A DNA stretch of 64,000 nt from the NCBI GenBank assembly GCA_003153315.1, contig PLYA01000010.1, positions 35,474 to 99,473 on the forward strand. Reading direction: 5' to 3'. A program made the translations under genes and the position numbers. Source of the DNA: Bacteroidota bacterium. Its GTDB lineage: Bacteria > Bacteroidota > Bacteroidia > B-17B0 > Aurantibacillaceae. The notes beneath the pieces are model-generated. The model made no database searches and was not told the origin of the DNA. It saw nothing but the letters and a program-made list of their open reading frames with translations. Of the stretch, positions 1 through 7,633 are shown piece after piece (position 1 is the first letter of the stretch; each line of letters begins with the position of its first letter).

Positions 1-1
1 T

Positions 2-511
2 GTGTCTGTTACAAGTCCTGTATTAGGAGATGCAACACACGATACCTTAGCTCTATTATCAACCGGATTTGGCTGTTCATCTGCCGATAGCTTATCATGG
101 GTGAGAGAAATAGCAATGGCTCCGGGTGGAGTTCAAGCTTTAAATATATGGACCTCTGTAAAAGGTTTATTTGGCGGTCAAAACCTTGACTTAGCCATAT
201 TCCCTATCATTACCATGAATGCTGCCGGTATTGATAAAGTAACAAAAGGAGGTTTAAGCCTTTTTGCAGCTTATCCAAACCCTGCAAACAGTACTATTAA
301 CATTAATTTCTCTTTAGATAAATCTTCTAAAGTTGATATTGAGGTTTATGATATTACCGGTAAAATTGTGAAAACAATCAGTAACAATAACTTAGTGGAA
401 GGTACTAATTCAATTGGTGTGGATGTTTCAACTTTAGAAGCAGGCTCTTACCTATACTCTATTAATGCTAACGGAAATAAAATGTTTAGCAAATTTATGG
501 TAACTAAATAG
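2..511 (+). CDS. C-terminal part of a T9SS type A sorting-domain protein (truncated by window edge)
   Basis: The frame is open from the left edge, so the true start lies upstream. The last ~80 residues look like a T9SS type A C-terminal sorting domain: an AYPNPANSTININF block, then a DIEVYDITGK segment, an LEAGSYLYSI strand and a terminal KFMVTK. Such domains direct export across the outer membrane by the type IX system and are usually removed by PorU, which is encoded at 15391-19389. The remaining ~90 residues are not recognisable, so cargo function is unknown. A terminator-like hairpin follows the stop. Confidence 0.75.
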   Translation: MSVTSPVLGDATHDTLALLSTGFGCSSADSLSWVREIAMAPGGVQALNIWTSVKGLFGGQNLDLAIFPIITMNAAGIDKVTKGGLSLFAAYPNPANSTININFSLDKSSKVDIEVYDITGKIVKTISNNNLVEGTNSIGVDVSTLEAGSYLYSINANGNKMFSKFMVTK

Positions 512-542
512 AGTTAGTATAACTAATCTCTTCTCTTTTAAA

Positions 543-566
543 CCCTCGTCTTTGACGGGGGTTTTT
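543..566 (+). terminator. Rho-independent terminator after the first T9SS gene
   Basis: CCCTCGTC, a 3-nt TTT loop, then GACGGGGG form an 8-bp stem with one G-T pair, followed by five T residues. It lies about 30 nt after the stop at 511. Confidence 0.75.
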
Positions 567-653
567 CATTTAGTGCTTAAAGTAGGTTTATTTACTTCAG
601 AAAATAATTCTGAGAGTTAAATGTTAAAATTAACATACTTCTATAAATAATTT

Positions 654-682
654 TTGGAGTTGATTAAAATAACATACTTTTA
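654..682 (+). promoter_or_regulatory. Possible Bacteroidota-type promoter for the gene at 707
   Basis: TTG at 654-656 is separated by 18 nt from TACTTTTA at 675-682, one mismatch from the -7 consensus TAnnTTTG. The expected start site would give a leader of about 20 nt before the ATG at 707. Confidence 0.4.
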
Positions 683-706
683 GCAAAATTTTAATAAATA
701 TCGAAA

Positions 707-2548
707 ATGAAAAAACAATTATTTACGCTTGCACTTAGTGCTATAGGTATTAGTGCTTTTAGTCAAGCATCTACAGTTTGGCAGCCCTATAACTCGAACC
801 TAGATACGACCTATTTTGTTCGTAACCTTAGTGTTGTTGATACAAACACTGTATGGGGTATAGGACAGTTAAAAGGTACAAACCCAACATCGAACAGATT
901 CACAAGAACAATTGATGGAGCAAATTATCATGCAGGTAATTTTAACCCTGATACACTTACTTACGCTCCGTCAGGAATTTCGGCGGTAAATGCTAATACA
1001 GCTTTTATAGTTACAACTAACAGAGCACAAAGTACAACTAACAGCGGACAAATATTAAAAACTACCAACGGTGGAACAACCTGGACTAACATGGAGACTG
1101 CCGGTATGTATACCGGGCAAACAGTTGCGTTTGTTGACTGGGTTCATTTTTGGGATGCTAACAATGGTATAGTTTTTGGTGACCCTAATGGCAACACAGG
1201 AACTGCTACCGGTGATATGTGGGAAATTTACCGTACACATAACGGTGGAACTACATGGGCACGTGTGCCGGATGCTAATTTACCTACTCCGCTTAACACT
1301 GATGCAGGTATACCAAGTGTTTATACAACCTACAAACATTTTATGTGGGCAGGTACCTATAATGGTTTAGTTTTAGCATCATCGGATAGCGGAAAAACTT
1401 GGGCTTATGCAGCCAGCAGTTCTATTGGTTTAGATGGTGGTTGCTTTGGTTTAGCTTTCAGAGATTCGATACATGGTTTAGCTTGGGGTGTTAATGCATC
1501 GACAACAAATGTTTTAGTTGGCACATCAGATGGTGGAACTACATGGGTTCCGGTAACTCAAAGCACATCAGTTGGAATTTCGGCTATTAGCACAATACCA
1601 AAAACTAAAGGTTATATGTCGGTTGGTGTTGATAGTGCTCTTACTCATTATGTAACATCAGTAACTTATAATGATGGTGCTAGCTGGACAGTATTAGAAG
1701 CAGGTACATCGAACGCAGTAAGAATGTTAAGTGTACAAATGATAGATTCATTAAACGGTTGGGCAGGAAGTTTTTCTGACTCATTATTACCATACGGAAG
1801 ACACGGTATCAATAGATTTCATTTAGGTCATAAGCCAGGTTGCCCTATCTCACTTACCAGTACTTCTACCAGTACTCCATTTAATGTTTGTACTGCAGGT
1901 TCTGCCACTATCACGGCAAGTGGTTTAAATACCTATACTTGGAGTACTTCTGCGACAACAGCAAGTATTACCGTAACACCTAGTGTAACCACTTCCTATA
2001 GCGTAGCGGGAACTACTACTACTGGCTGTTCGAATTATGAAACTTTTAATTTATCAGTAATAAACCCTATAATAATAGCAAATTCCCATACGGTTTGCCC
2101 TTTTCATAGTGTAACTCTTTTTGCTTCAGGAGCAACTACTTATAGCTGGTCCCCCGCTACCTTCTTAAGTTCAACTATCGGAAGTACAGTTACTTGTACT
2201 CCTTCAGCTACTACTGTTTATACTGTCACAGGTACTGAAAATTTATGTACTGCCCAAAAAACATTTACAATAACTGCAACTGGTTGCGCTGGTATTGAAC
2301 AATACGCAAACAATAGTCAAATAGCTATTTACCCTAATCCAAGTAATGGTTTAATAACTATTAATATGGCTACTATTGATGCGAATACGGTAATGTATGT
2401 TACAAATATGATAGGTCAAGAGGTATTCAAAACTTCTGTGAAGGATGTTAACACTAACATAGACCTTTCTTCTTTACAAAAAGGTATTTATATGCTTACC
2501 ATTACTAATGGACAAAATAAGCATGTGGAAAAAGTTATCGTTCAGTAA
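707..2548 (+). CDS. Exported YCF48/Asp-box-like beta-propeller protein with T9SS sorting domain
   Basis: This 613-residue protein starts with a Sec signal peptide ending near FSQAS. The N-terminal ~360 residues contain recurring GGTTW and SGKTW turns (GGTTWTNM, GGTTWARV, SGKTWAYA, GGTTWVPV), typical of sialidase/YCF48 Asp-box propellers. Two PKD/Ig-like, Ser/Thr-rich segments with YTWS and YSWSPA motifs follow at about 385-530. The last ~75 residues are a T9SS type A sorting domain (IYPNPSNGLITINM, LQKGIYMLTI). It is therefore a probable cell-surface or secreted protein. No catalytic residues are evident, so a binding role is only a guess. Transcription appears monocistronic, with a terminator on each side. 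Confidence 0.85.
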   Translation: MKKQLFTLALSAIGISAFSQASTVWQPYNSNLDTTYFVRNLSVVDTNTVWGIGQLKGTNPTSNRFTRTIDGANYHAGNFNPDTLTYAPSGISAVNANTAFIVTTNRAQSTTNSGQILKTTNGGTTWTNMETAGMYTGQTVAFVDWVHFWDANNGIVFGDPNGNTGTATGDMWEIYRTHNGGTTWARVPDANLPTPLNTDAGIPSVYTTYKHFMWAGTYNGLVLASSDSGKTWAYAASSSIGLDGGCFGLAFRDSIHGLAWGVNASTTNVLVGTSDGGTTWVPVTQSTSVGISAISTIPKTKGYMSVGVDSALTHYVTSVTYNDGASWTVLEAGTSNAVRMLSVQMIDSLNGWAGSFSDSLLPYGRHGINRFHLGHKPGCPISLTSTSTSTPFNVCTAGSATITASGLNTYTWSTSATTASITVTPSVTTSYSVAGTTTTGCSNYETFNLSVINPIIIANSHTVCPFHSVTLFASGATTYSWSPATFLSSTIGSTVTCTPSATTVYTVTGTENLCTAQKTFTITATGCAGIEQYANNSQIAIYPNPSNGLITINMATIDANTVMYVTNMIGQEVFKTSVKDVNTNIDLSSLQKGIYMLTITNGQNKHVEKVIVQ

Positions 2549-2569
2549 TTTTTAAAACCCCTTTTAATT

Positions 2570-2600
2570 AAAGCCCTGCAAAAAAGCAGGGCTTTTTTTT
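2570..2600 (+). terminator. Rho-independent terminator
   Basis: AAAGCCCTGC, an A-rich 6-nt loop, then GCAGGGCTTT make a perfect 10-bp stem that runs into a T tract. It lies 22 nt after the stop at 2548. Confidence 0.9.
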
Positions 2601-2675
2601 ATTTATCTGATAAAAAAATAATCTATACCGAAAAAACAATTGAGCTAATAAAACATACAGCCCGTTTTTTTATTT

Positions 2676-2683
2676 TACCTTTG
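2676..2683 (+). promoter_or_regulatory. -7 box TACCTTTG of kup
   Basis: A perfect TAnnTTTG match lies 22 nt before the GTG start of kup. No TTG at the expected -33 spacing was found. Confidence 0.5.
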
Positions 2684-2705
2684 TAACCCAAAAACAAACT
2701 CTGTT

Positions 2706-4670
2706 GTGAGCAATCACCATACCGACCACATTAACAAAGTTACTTTGGGCGGTCTTATAGTTACTTTAGGAATTATTTATGGCGATATAGGTACATCCCC
2801 CCTATATGTAATGAGTGCCATTATTGGTAGCCATGTTATACAAACCGATATTGTTTTAGGTGGTATATCCTGTATATTCTGGACGCTAACCTTACAAACC
2901 ACTATAAAATATGTATTCTTAACCCTTAAAGCCGATAACAAAGGCGAGGGTGGAATATTTGCTTTATATGCCTTGGTAAGAAGATTTAAAATTAAATGGC
3001 TGATAGTACCTGCTATTATTGGCGGAAGTGCTTTATTAGCCGATGGCATTATAACTCCACCCATCTCTATCGCTTCGGCAGTAGAAGGTTTACGTGCCTT
3101 TAAACCCGAAATAAATACCGTACCAATTGTTATCGGAATTTTAATTGGCTTGTTTTTGCTACAACAATTCGGAACAAAATTCCTTGGTCGTTTCTTCGGG
3201 CCCATGATGCTTACTTGGTTTTTAATGCTGGGCATTTTAGGTATCACCCAATTAGTTACCAATATATCAGTGCTAAAAGCTCTCAACCCTTATTACGGTA
3301 TTAAATTATTATCCATACACCAGGAAGGCTTCTTTGTATTAGGCGCCGTATTTCTTTGCACAACCGGAGCAGAGGCTTTATACTCAGATATGGGGCATTG
3401 CGGACGCAATAACATACGAGTAAGCTGGATGTTTGTAAAAACTATGCTGGTGCTTAATTATTTCGGGCAGGGAGCTTTTTTAATTCAACATGCAGGACAA
3501 ACACTTGCCGAAATTGGCGGTGCATCGGTTAATCCCTTTTATTTAATCATGCCCATAAAGTTTCTACCTATCGGTATTGGCATCGCAACTGTTTCTGCTG
3601 TTATTGCTTCACAGGCATTAATTAGCGGAGCTTATACGTTAATTAACGAGGCCATGCGCCTTAACCTATGGCCAAAAGCCTTAGTAAAATATCCTACCGA
3701 ACTGCGCGGGCAACTTTATATCCCTTCTGTAAACTGGCTTTTATTAGCAGGTTGCATAATGGTAACACTTAAGTTCAGAGAATCAGCAAACATGGATGCA
3801 GCCTATGGATTGTCCATCATCATCTGTATGTTAATGACAACTATTTTATTGTTTCACTATCTATGGATGAAAAAATACAACCACTTTTTGGCTATTATGG
3901 TTATAAGTGTGTATTTACTAATTGAACTTTGCTTTTTATATGCCAACCTAAACAAGTTTATGCACGGTGGGTATGTAACTTTATTTATAGCTTTTATCCT
4001 GATAGGAATAATGAGTATTTGGCATCTGGCTAAAAAAATTGGAAGCCGTTATACCGAATTTGTAAAAGTAGATAAATACAAAAACGTATTGGCAGAACTT
4101 AGCAGAGATTTAACCATACCCAAATACGCTACCCATTTAGTCTATCTTACAAGTGCCAGTCATTATGATGAGATTGAATCAAAAGTAATTTACTCTATTT
4201 TGCAAAAGCGCCCTAAGCGTGCCGATTTATATTGGTTTATACATGTGGATGTGGCTGATGAACCTTACCGGATGGAATATCGTGTGCATGAAATCATGAA
4301 AGATGATGTGATACGCGTTGATTTTAAATTAGGCTTTAGAGTAGCTCCAAAAATTAATGTCATGTTTCGCAAGGTGGTACAGGATATGGTAAAAGCCAAC
4401 GAGGTGGACATTACCAGCCGATACGAATCGCTTAACAGAAACAATGTGATAGGAGATTTTAAATTTGTGATAACCGAAAAATTCCTTTCTTATGATAATG
4501 ATTTACCTTGGAAAGAACGGATTATCCTTGATATTTATTTCTTCCTGCGCAAGTTCTTTAATGTGGCAGAGTCTCGTGCATTTGGCTTAGACAGCAGCTC
4601 CGTTAAGATTGAGAAATTCCCTTTGATACTTGCTCCTACCAAAGATATTAACCTTAAACGAATAGAGTAA
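2706..4670 (+). CDS. kup: KUP/HAK/KT-family potassium uptake transporter
   Basis: A proton-coupled K+ importer of the inner membrane. The family signature YGDIGTSPLYV is at residues 25-35, followed by KADNKGEGGIFALYAL, LLADGIITPPISI and TTGAEALYSDMGH blocks, all highly conserved in Kup proteins. About twelve hydrophobic segments fill residues 15-460, followed by a ~190-residue cytoplasmic C-terminal domain. Its 654 residues are normal for the family. The start is GTG, chosen because the family-conserved sequence begins a few residues later and a TACCTTTG box lies 22 nt upstream. It is flanked by unrelated genes and is probably transcribed alone. Confidence 0.95.
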   Translation: MSNHHTDHINKVTLGGLIVTLGIIYGDIGTSPLYVMSAIIGSHVIQTDIVLGGISCIFWTLTLQTTIKYVFLTLKADNKGEGGIFALYALVRRFKIKWLIVPAIIGGSALLADGIITPPISIASAVEGLRAFKPEINTVPIVIGILIGLFLLQQFGTKFLGRFFGPMMLTWFLMLGILGITQLVTNISVLKALNPYYGIKLLSIHQEGFFVLGAVFLCTTGAEALYSDMGHCGRNNIRVSWMFVKTMLVLNYFGQGAFLIQHAGQTLAEIGGASVNPFYLIMPIKFLPIGIGIATVSAVIASQALISGAYTLINEAMRLNLWPKALVKYPTELRGQLYIPSVNWLLLAGCIMVTLKFRESANMDAAYGLSIIICMLMTTILLFHYLWMKKYNHFLAIMVISVYLLIELCFLYANLNKFMHGGYVTLFIAFILIGIMSIWHLAKKIGSRYTEFVKVDKYKNVLAELSRDLTIPKYATHLVYLTSASHYDEIESKVIYSILQKRPKRADLYWFIHVDVADEPYRMEYRVHEIMKDDVIRVDFKLGFRVAPKINVMFRKVVQDMVKANEVDITSRYESLNRNNVIGDFKFVITEKFLSYDNDLPWKERIILDIYFFLRKFFNVAESRAFGLDSSSVKIEKFPLILAPTKDINLKRIE

Positions 4671-4708
4671 TTTGTTGCTATTGTCATTTAGAGTATAGTC
4701 TAGAAATC

Positions 4709-5980
4709 TTATCTCACAATAACCAACCTTTTATTCACCACGCCCTCGTCGCTTATCAGGCTTATATTATATACACCCTCATTTAAGCTACTTGCATCAA
4801 TACTTGTTTTGCCGTTTATAGGTTGACTCAACACAGCTTCTCCATTCACATCGTACACGGTACAATGTACATTGTACAATGTATTTTGTGGCTCTATAAC
4901 AAAACTACCATTGTTGGGGTTGGGGTATATGTTTACTTCATAATTTACATTGTATTGCTCTATACCTGCTGCTGCTGCATTAGTTACTTTACGAATACAA
5001 TTTCCATTCACATCTGCAATATATAAATTGCCTGAAGCATCAAGTGTTATTCCCCAAGGTTCTTCAAGTTCCGCTGCAGTTGCAGGGCCTCCATCGCCTG
5101 TATAACCATATATTGTATCTCCAGCAATAGTAAAGATAATTCCCAAAGTATTGACCATACGAATGCAAGAACTTCCTGACGAACAAATAAATAAATTACC
5201 AGTAGCATCAACAGACACATCAGACGGATTCCATATACTTGCAGCTGTTGCATGGCCACCATCTCCATTATGTAAATAATTTCCATTTCCAGCAACTGTA
5301 GATATTATACCAGATGTATTTATCATCCGAACTCGGTTATTGGCATTATCGGCAATATAAATATTGCCTTTAGAATCAAGTGCCACACCTGTAGGATTAT
5401 TTAAAGTTGCTGCTGTAGCAGGGCCTCCATCTCCACTATAACCGAAACCACTTATTCCAGCAATATGACTTACTATACCGGAAGTATTTATTTTGGCAAT
5501 GTAATTCCCATCATTTGCAGTATAAATGTTATTTGAAGCATCTAATGCAATTCCATTTGGGGCAACTTGATTAGAAGCTATTGAGCTAATTATCCCTAAA
5601 GTATTTATTTTTCTTATAACCTTATTGTACCAATCAGCAACATAAATATTACCATGAATATCTATGGCTACATCTGAAGGCTCCAATTGAGCGTTTGTTG
5701 CCTGCCCTCCATCCCCATTATTTCCACCTGTACCTGTGCCGGCTACTGTAATTAATATTCCTGTAGCTGCATCTACTTTTTGAATAGCATTACCTCCTGC
5801 TATAAAAATATTACCCATAGCGTCAACAGCTACTCCTCTTGGATAATATATATTAGAAGCTGTAGCTGCGCCTCCTGATGTGAATGGGCAACAAAACCCA
5901 TCCCCCGCAACTGTAGTTATTATCTGCGCCCTCCCATTCAAACAAAATCCTAAGGCTAAAAGGGTAATTAATTTCTTCAT
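4709..5980 (-). CDS. NHL-repeat beta-propeller protein with T9SS sorting domain
   Basis: An exported protein of 423 residues from the ATG at 5980. The signal peptide (MKKLITLLALGF) ends near NGRAQ. Residues ~20-340 are NHL-type propeller repeats with recurring GDGGPATAA, LDASGNLYIAD and RKINTSGIISTVAG motifs. The last ~75 residues are a T9SS type A sorting domain (IYPNPNNGSF, LNEGVYNISL). An in-frame ATG at 6004 would add eight residues, but the perfect -7 box at 6002-6009 overlaps it, so 5980 is preferred. NHL propellers are usually ligand- or protein-binding. The ligand is unknown. Confidence 0.85.
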   Translation of the reverse strand: MKKLITLLALGFCLNGRAQIITTVAGDGFCCPFTSGGAATASNIYYPRGVAVDAMGNIFIAGGNAIQKVDAATGILITVAGTGTGGNNGDGGQATNAQLEPSDVAIDIHGNIYVADWYNKVIRKINTLGIISSIASNQVAPNGIALDASNNIYTANDGNYIAKINTSGIVSHIAGISGFGYSGDGGPATAATLNNPTGVALDSKGNIYIADNANNRVRMINTSGIISTVAGNGNYLHNGDGGHATAASIWNPSDVSVDATGNLFICSSGSSCIRMVNTLGIIFTIAGDTIYGYTGDGGPATAAELEEPWGITLDASGNLYIADVNGNCIRKVTNAAAAGIEQYNVNYEVNIYPNPNNGSFVIEPQNTLYNVHCTVYDVNGEAVLSQPINGKTSIDASSLNEGVYNISLISDEGVVNKRLVIVR

Positions 5981-6001
5981 GTTATTTGTTTTAAAGTAAT
6001 T

Positions 6002-6009
6002 CAAATATA
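6002..6009 (-). promoter_or_regulatory. -7 box TATATTTG of the NHL-repeat gene
   Basis: Perfect TAnnTTTG on the minus strand, 21 nt before the ATG at 5980. It overlaps the alternative upstream ATG at 6004 and so argues against that start. Confidence 0.5.
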
Positions 6010-6071
6010 CTAAAAACTACTAAGCAAAAAATTCTCACCCCTCCTACAACTCATGTCTTTTATACCCATCC

Positions 6072-6995
6072 CTATGCATCCCTTATACCACCAGTAGCAA
6101 CCATATTAAAATTTTGTATAACACTTCCGGCATGTGCAACCGTTATAGTGCTGCTTTGTGCAACCAACCCATTAGCGCTAACGGTTATCACGTATGTGCC
6201 CGGCTTCAACCGCGCAAACATAAACCTGCCGTTTACTTTCGTTATTTTTCTACGCACATTTTGTCCGCTTGCAACCAACATCACATGTGCTTTTGCAATG
6301 GGTACATTCACCTCACTCACCACTCCCGTAACCTTCACGGTTGTCCGGTGTCCGTTCTTAGGCAATTTACGACTTCCTTTATACGCTTTATAAAAAATAA
6401 GGTTACTCGTTTTATATTGCAATATCAGCGTATCAAGCTGCTCTTCTATATACGTACTAATCTCTTTAATCATAGGCCCAATAATAGCCGTATAGCTGGC
6501 TGCTGCCTGTCTGGCACTCTGTGGTTGCCCCAATTTACTTTCAAAAATGCCTATCGCATTGCTCCATTGCAAAAGGCTCGCGCTGTTCACTCCATAACCT
6601 GCCAAACTTCCAATCACCACACTAACCGCATCATATATAGTCTCACAAAAATTACCCAACTCGTCTTCCGCCATTTCTTTAAGCTTGGTTTCTGTTATCT
6701 TGCAAATACCTTTCAAAGTAGTGTCCCCGCTGCCTGCCCCAAAACCCTTACCCGCCATAGCATGTGCCATTGTAAGTGCAACTAACGTAGTCTTTGCTTG
6801 ATTCTTGCTCTGTGTAACCACCTTATAATTACTAAGCTGTCCTGTAAGTGCATCATTCAAATCACCTATTTTACCCAATAGCGCAGTCACAACACCACTT
6901 ACGGTTGTATTGCTACTCCAAATACCACTATTGTTTTGCATCGTCTGATAAACAGTTTCAAACATGCTCTTATGGTTCAATTGCAGTTGGTTCAT
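6072..6995 (-). CDS. Helical protein with C-terminal carboxypeptidase-regulatory-like domain
   Basis: 307 residues with no clear signal peptide. Residues ~1-215 are predicted mostly helical, with many Ala/Leu/Gln residues; the sequence is not recognised. Residues ~222-300 resemble a carboxypeptidase regulatory-like (CarboxypepD_reg/Ig-like) domain: VKVTGVVSEVNVPIAKAHVM, then GRFMFARLKPGTYVITVSAN, and a final Gly. In Bacteroidota this beta-sandwich is often fused to TonB receptors or surface proteins, but no barrel or plug is present here. The neighbours give no functional link. The domain call is fairly safe; the function is unknown. Confidence 0.7.
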   Translation of the reverse strand: MNQLQLNHKSMFETVYQTMQNNSGIWSSNTTVSGVVTALLGKIGDLNDALTGQLSNYKVVTQSKNQAKTTLVALTMAHAMAGKGFGAGSGDTTLKGICKITETKLKEMAEDELGNFCETIYDAVSVVIGSLAGYGVNSASLLQWSNAIGIFESKLGQPQSARQAAASYTAIIGPMIKEISTYIEEQLDTLILQYKTSNLIFYKAYKGSRKLPKNGHRTTVKVTGVVSEVNVPIAKAHVMLVASGQNVRRKITKVNGRFMFARLKPGTYVITVSANGLVAQSSTITVAHAGSVIQNFNMVATGGIRDA

Positions 6996-7094
6996 CTCTT
7001 CTGTTTTCTACTAATTAGTATACCAGCTACAAATATTATGCCAAACTCAATTAAAAAAAGTTAAAACCAACAAGCATTCTGCTTAATTAATCTA

Positions 7095-7280
7095 TCAAAA
7101 GTGCATGAAGAGATAGCAAAAGCCTTAGTTGAGATATCAAAAGTTTATGTAGAGATGCTAAACTTGATATAGAATTAGTAAAAGTTTAAGTAGAGATATC
7201 AAAAGTTAGCGTCAATACATCAAAAGTTTACATAAAGATTCCAATCGTTACGATAAGGAAATCATAAGTGAATATCCAAT
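7095..7280. repeat. Degenerate 21-nt tandem array in a gene-free stretch
   Basis: About nine consecutive units of 21 nt (one junction is a nucleotide short or long), with consensus close to TCAAAAGTTTATGTAGAGATA. Examples are at 7095-7115, 7116-7136, 7137-7157 and 7200-7220. It lies between the start of the minus-strand gene at 6995 and the palindromic repeat at 7374. No coding signal is visible. A stronger 21-nt array is at 23825-24223. Confidence 0.7.
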
Positions 7281-7373
7281 TATCAATCTTTTATCTTTGC
7301 TGTTATTAAATAATATAGGAAATGGGTTCATTTAACCCTTAGATAGAATCCCTTAGTCCCGCCCTTCGACCTC

Positions 7374-7485
7374 TTAAGATTAAAATAGAAATTCCAGCAA
7401 GCGAAGCAAAAGATTTCAAGCTGTCTGAGCGCAGCGAGTTCTTGAAATCTGCGTAGCGATGCGTAGAATTTCATTTTAATATTAA
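7374..7485. repeat. Nested palindromic intergenic repeat (REP-like)
   Basis: Outer arms at 7374-7394 and 7466-7485 are imperfect inverted copies (TTAAGATTAAAATAGAAATTC against GAATTTCATTTTAATATTAA). Inner arms AGATTTCAAG (7411-7420) and CTTGAAATCT (7441-7450) pair perfectly around CTGTCTGAGCGCAGCGAGTT. A second hairpin follows at 7503-7528, TTTCTTTTGT pairing with ACAAAAGAAA. The stretch from GTCTTGA at 7489 to the GGTTCTAAAA ending at 7566 resembles the right end of the repeat at 44.45-44.77 kb. Confidence 0.75.
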
Positions 7486-7633
7486 GCAGTCTTGAATTTT
7501 TGTTTCTTTTGTTTCAAGACAAAAGAAAGTATTAAAGCAAAACTATCTTAAAGCAGGTTCTAAAATACCTAAATAAACCATACACCAAAACCTCACACTT
7601 ATTTACTATTTTTATCCCTCAATTAATGTGCGT

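Noticed and set aside
2641..2705. Riboswitch (for example a cyclic-di-AMP type) upstream of kup
   Set aside because: The gap is short and AT-rich and a promoter box lies 22 nt before the start, leaving no room for a structured leader.
2777..3286. 169-residue minus-strand frame
   Set aside because: Lies inside kup, whose protein is strongly conserved; no recognisable protein in the antisense frame.
6114..6785. 223-residue plus-strand frame
   Set aside because: Antisense to the carboxypeptidase-regulatory-like gene, which has domain support; the frame is rich in Cys/His/Asn without domain pattern.
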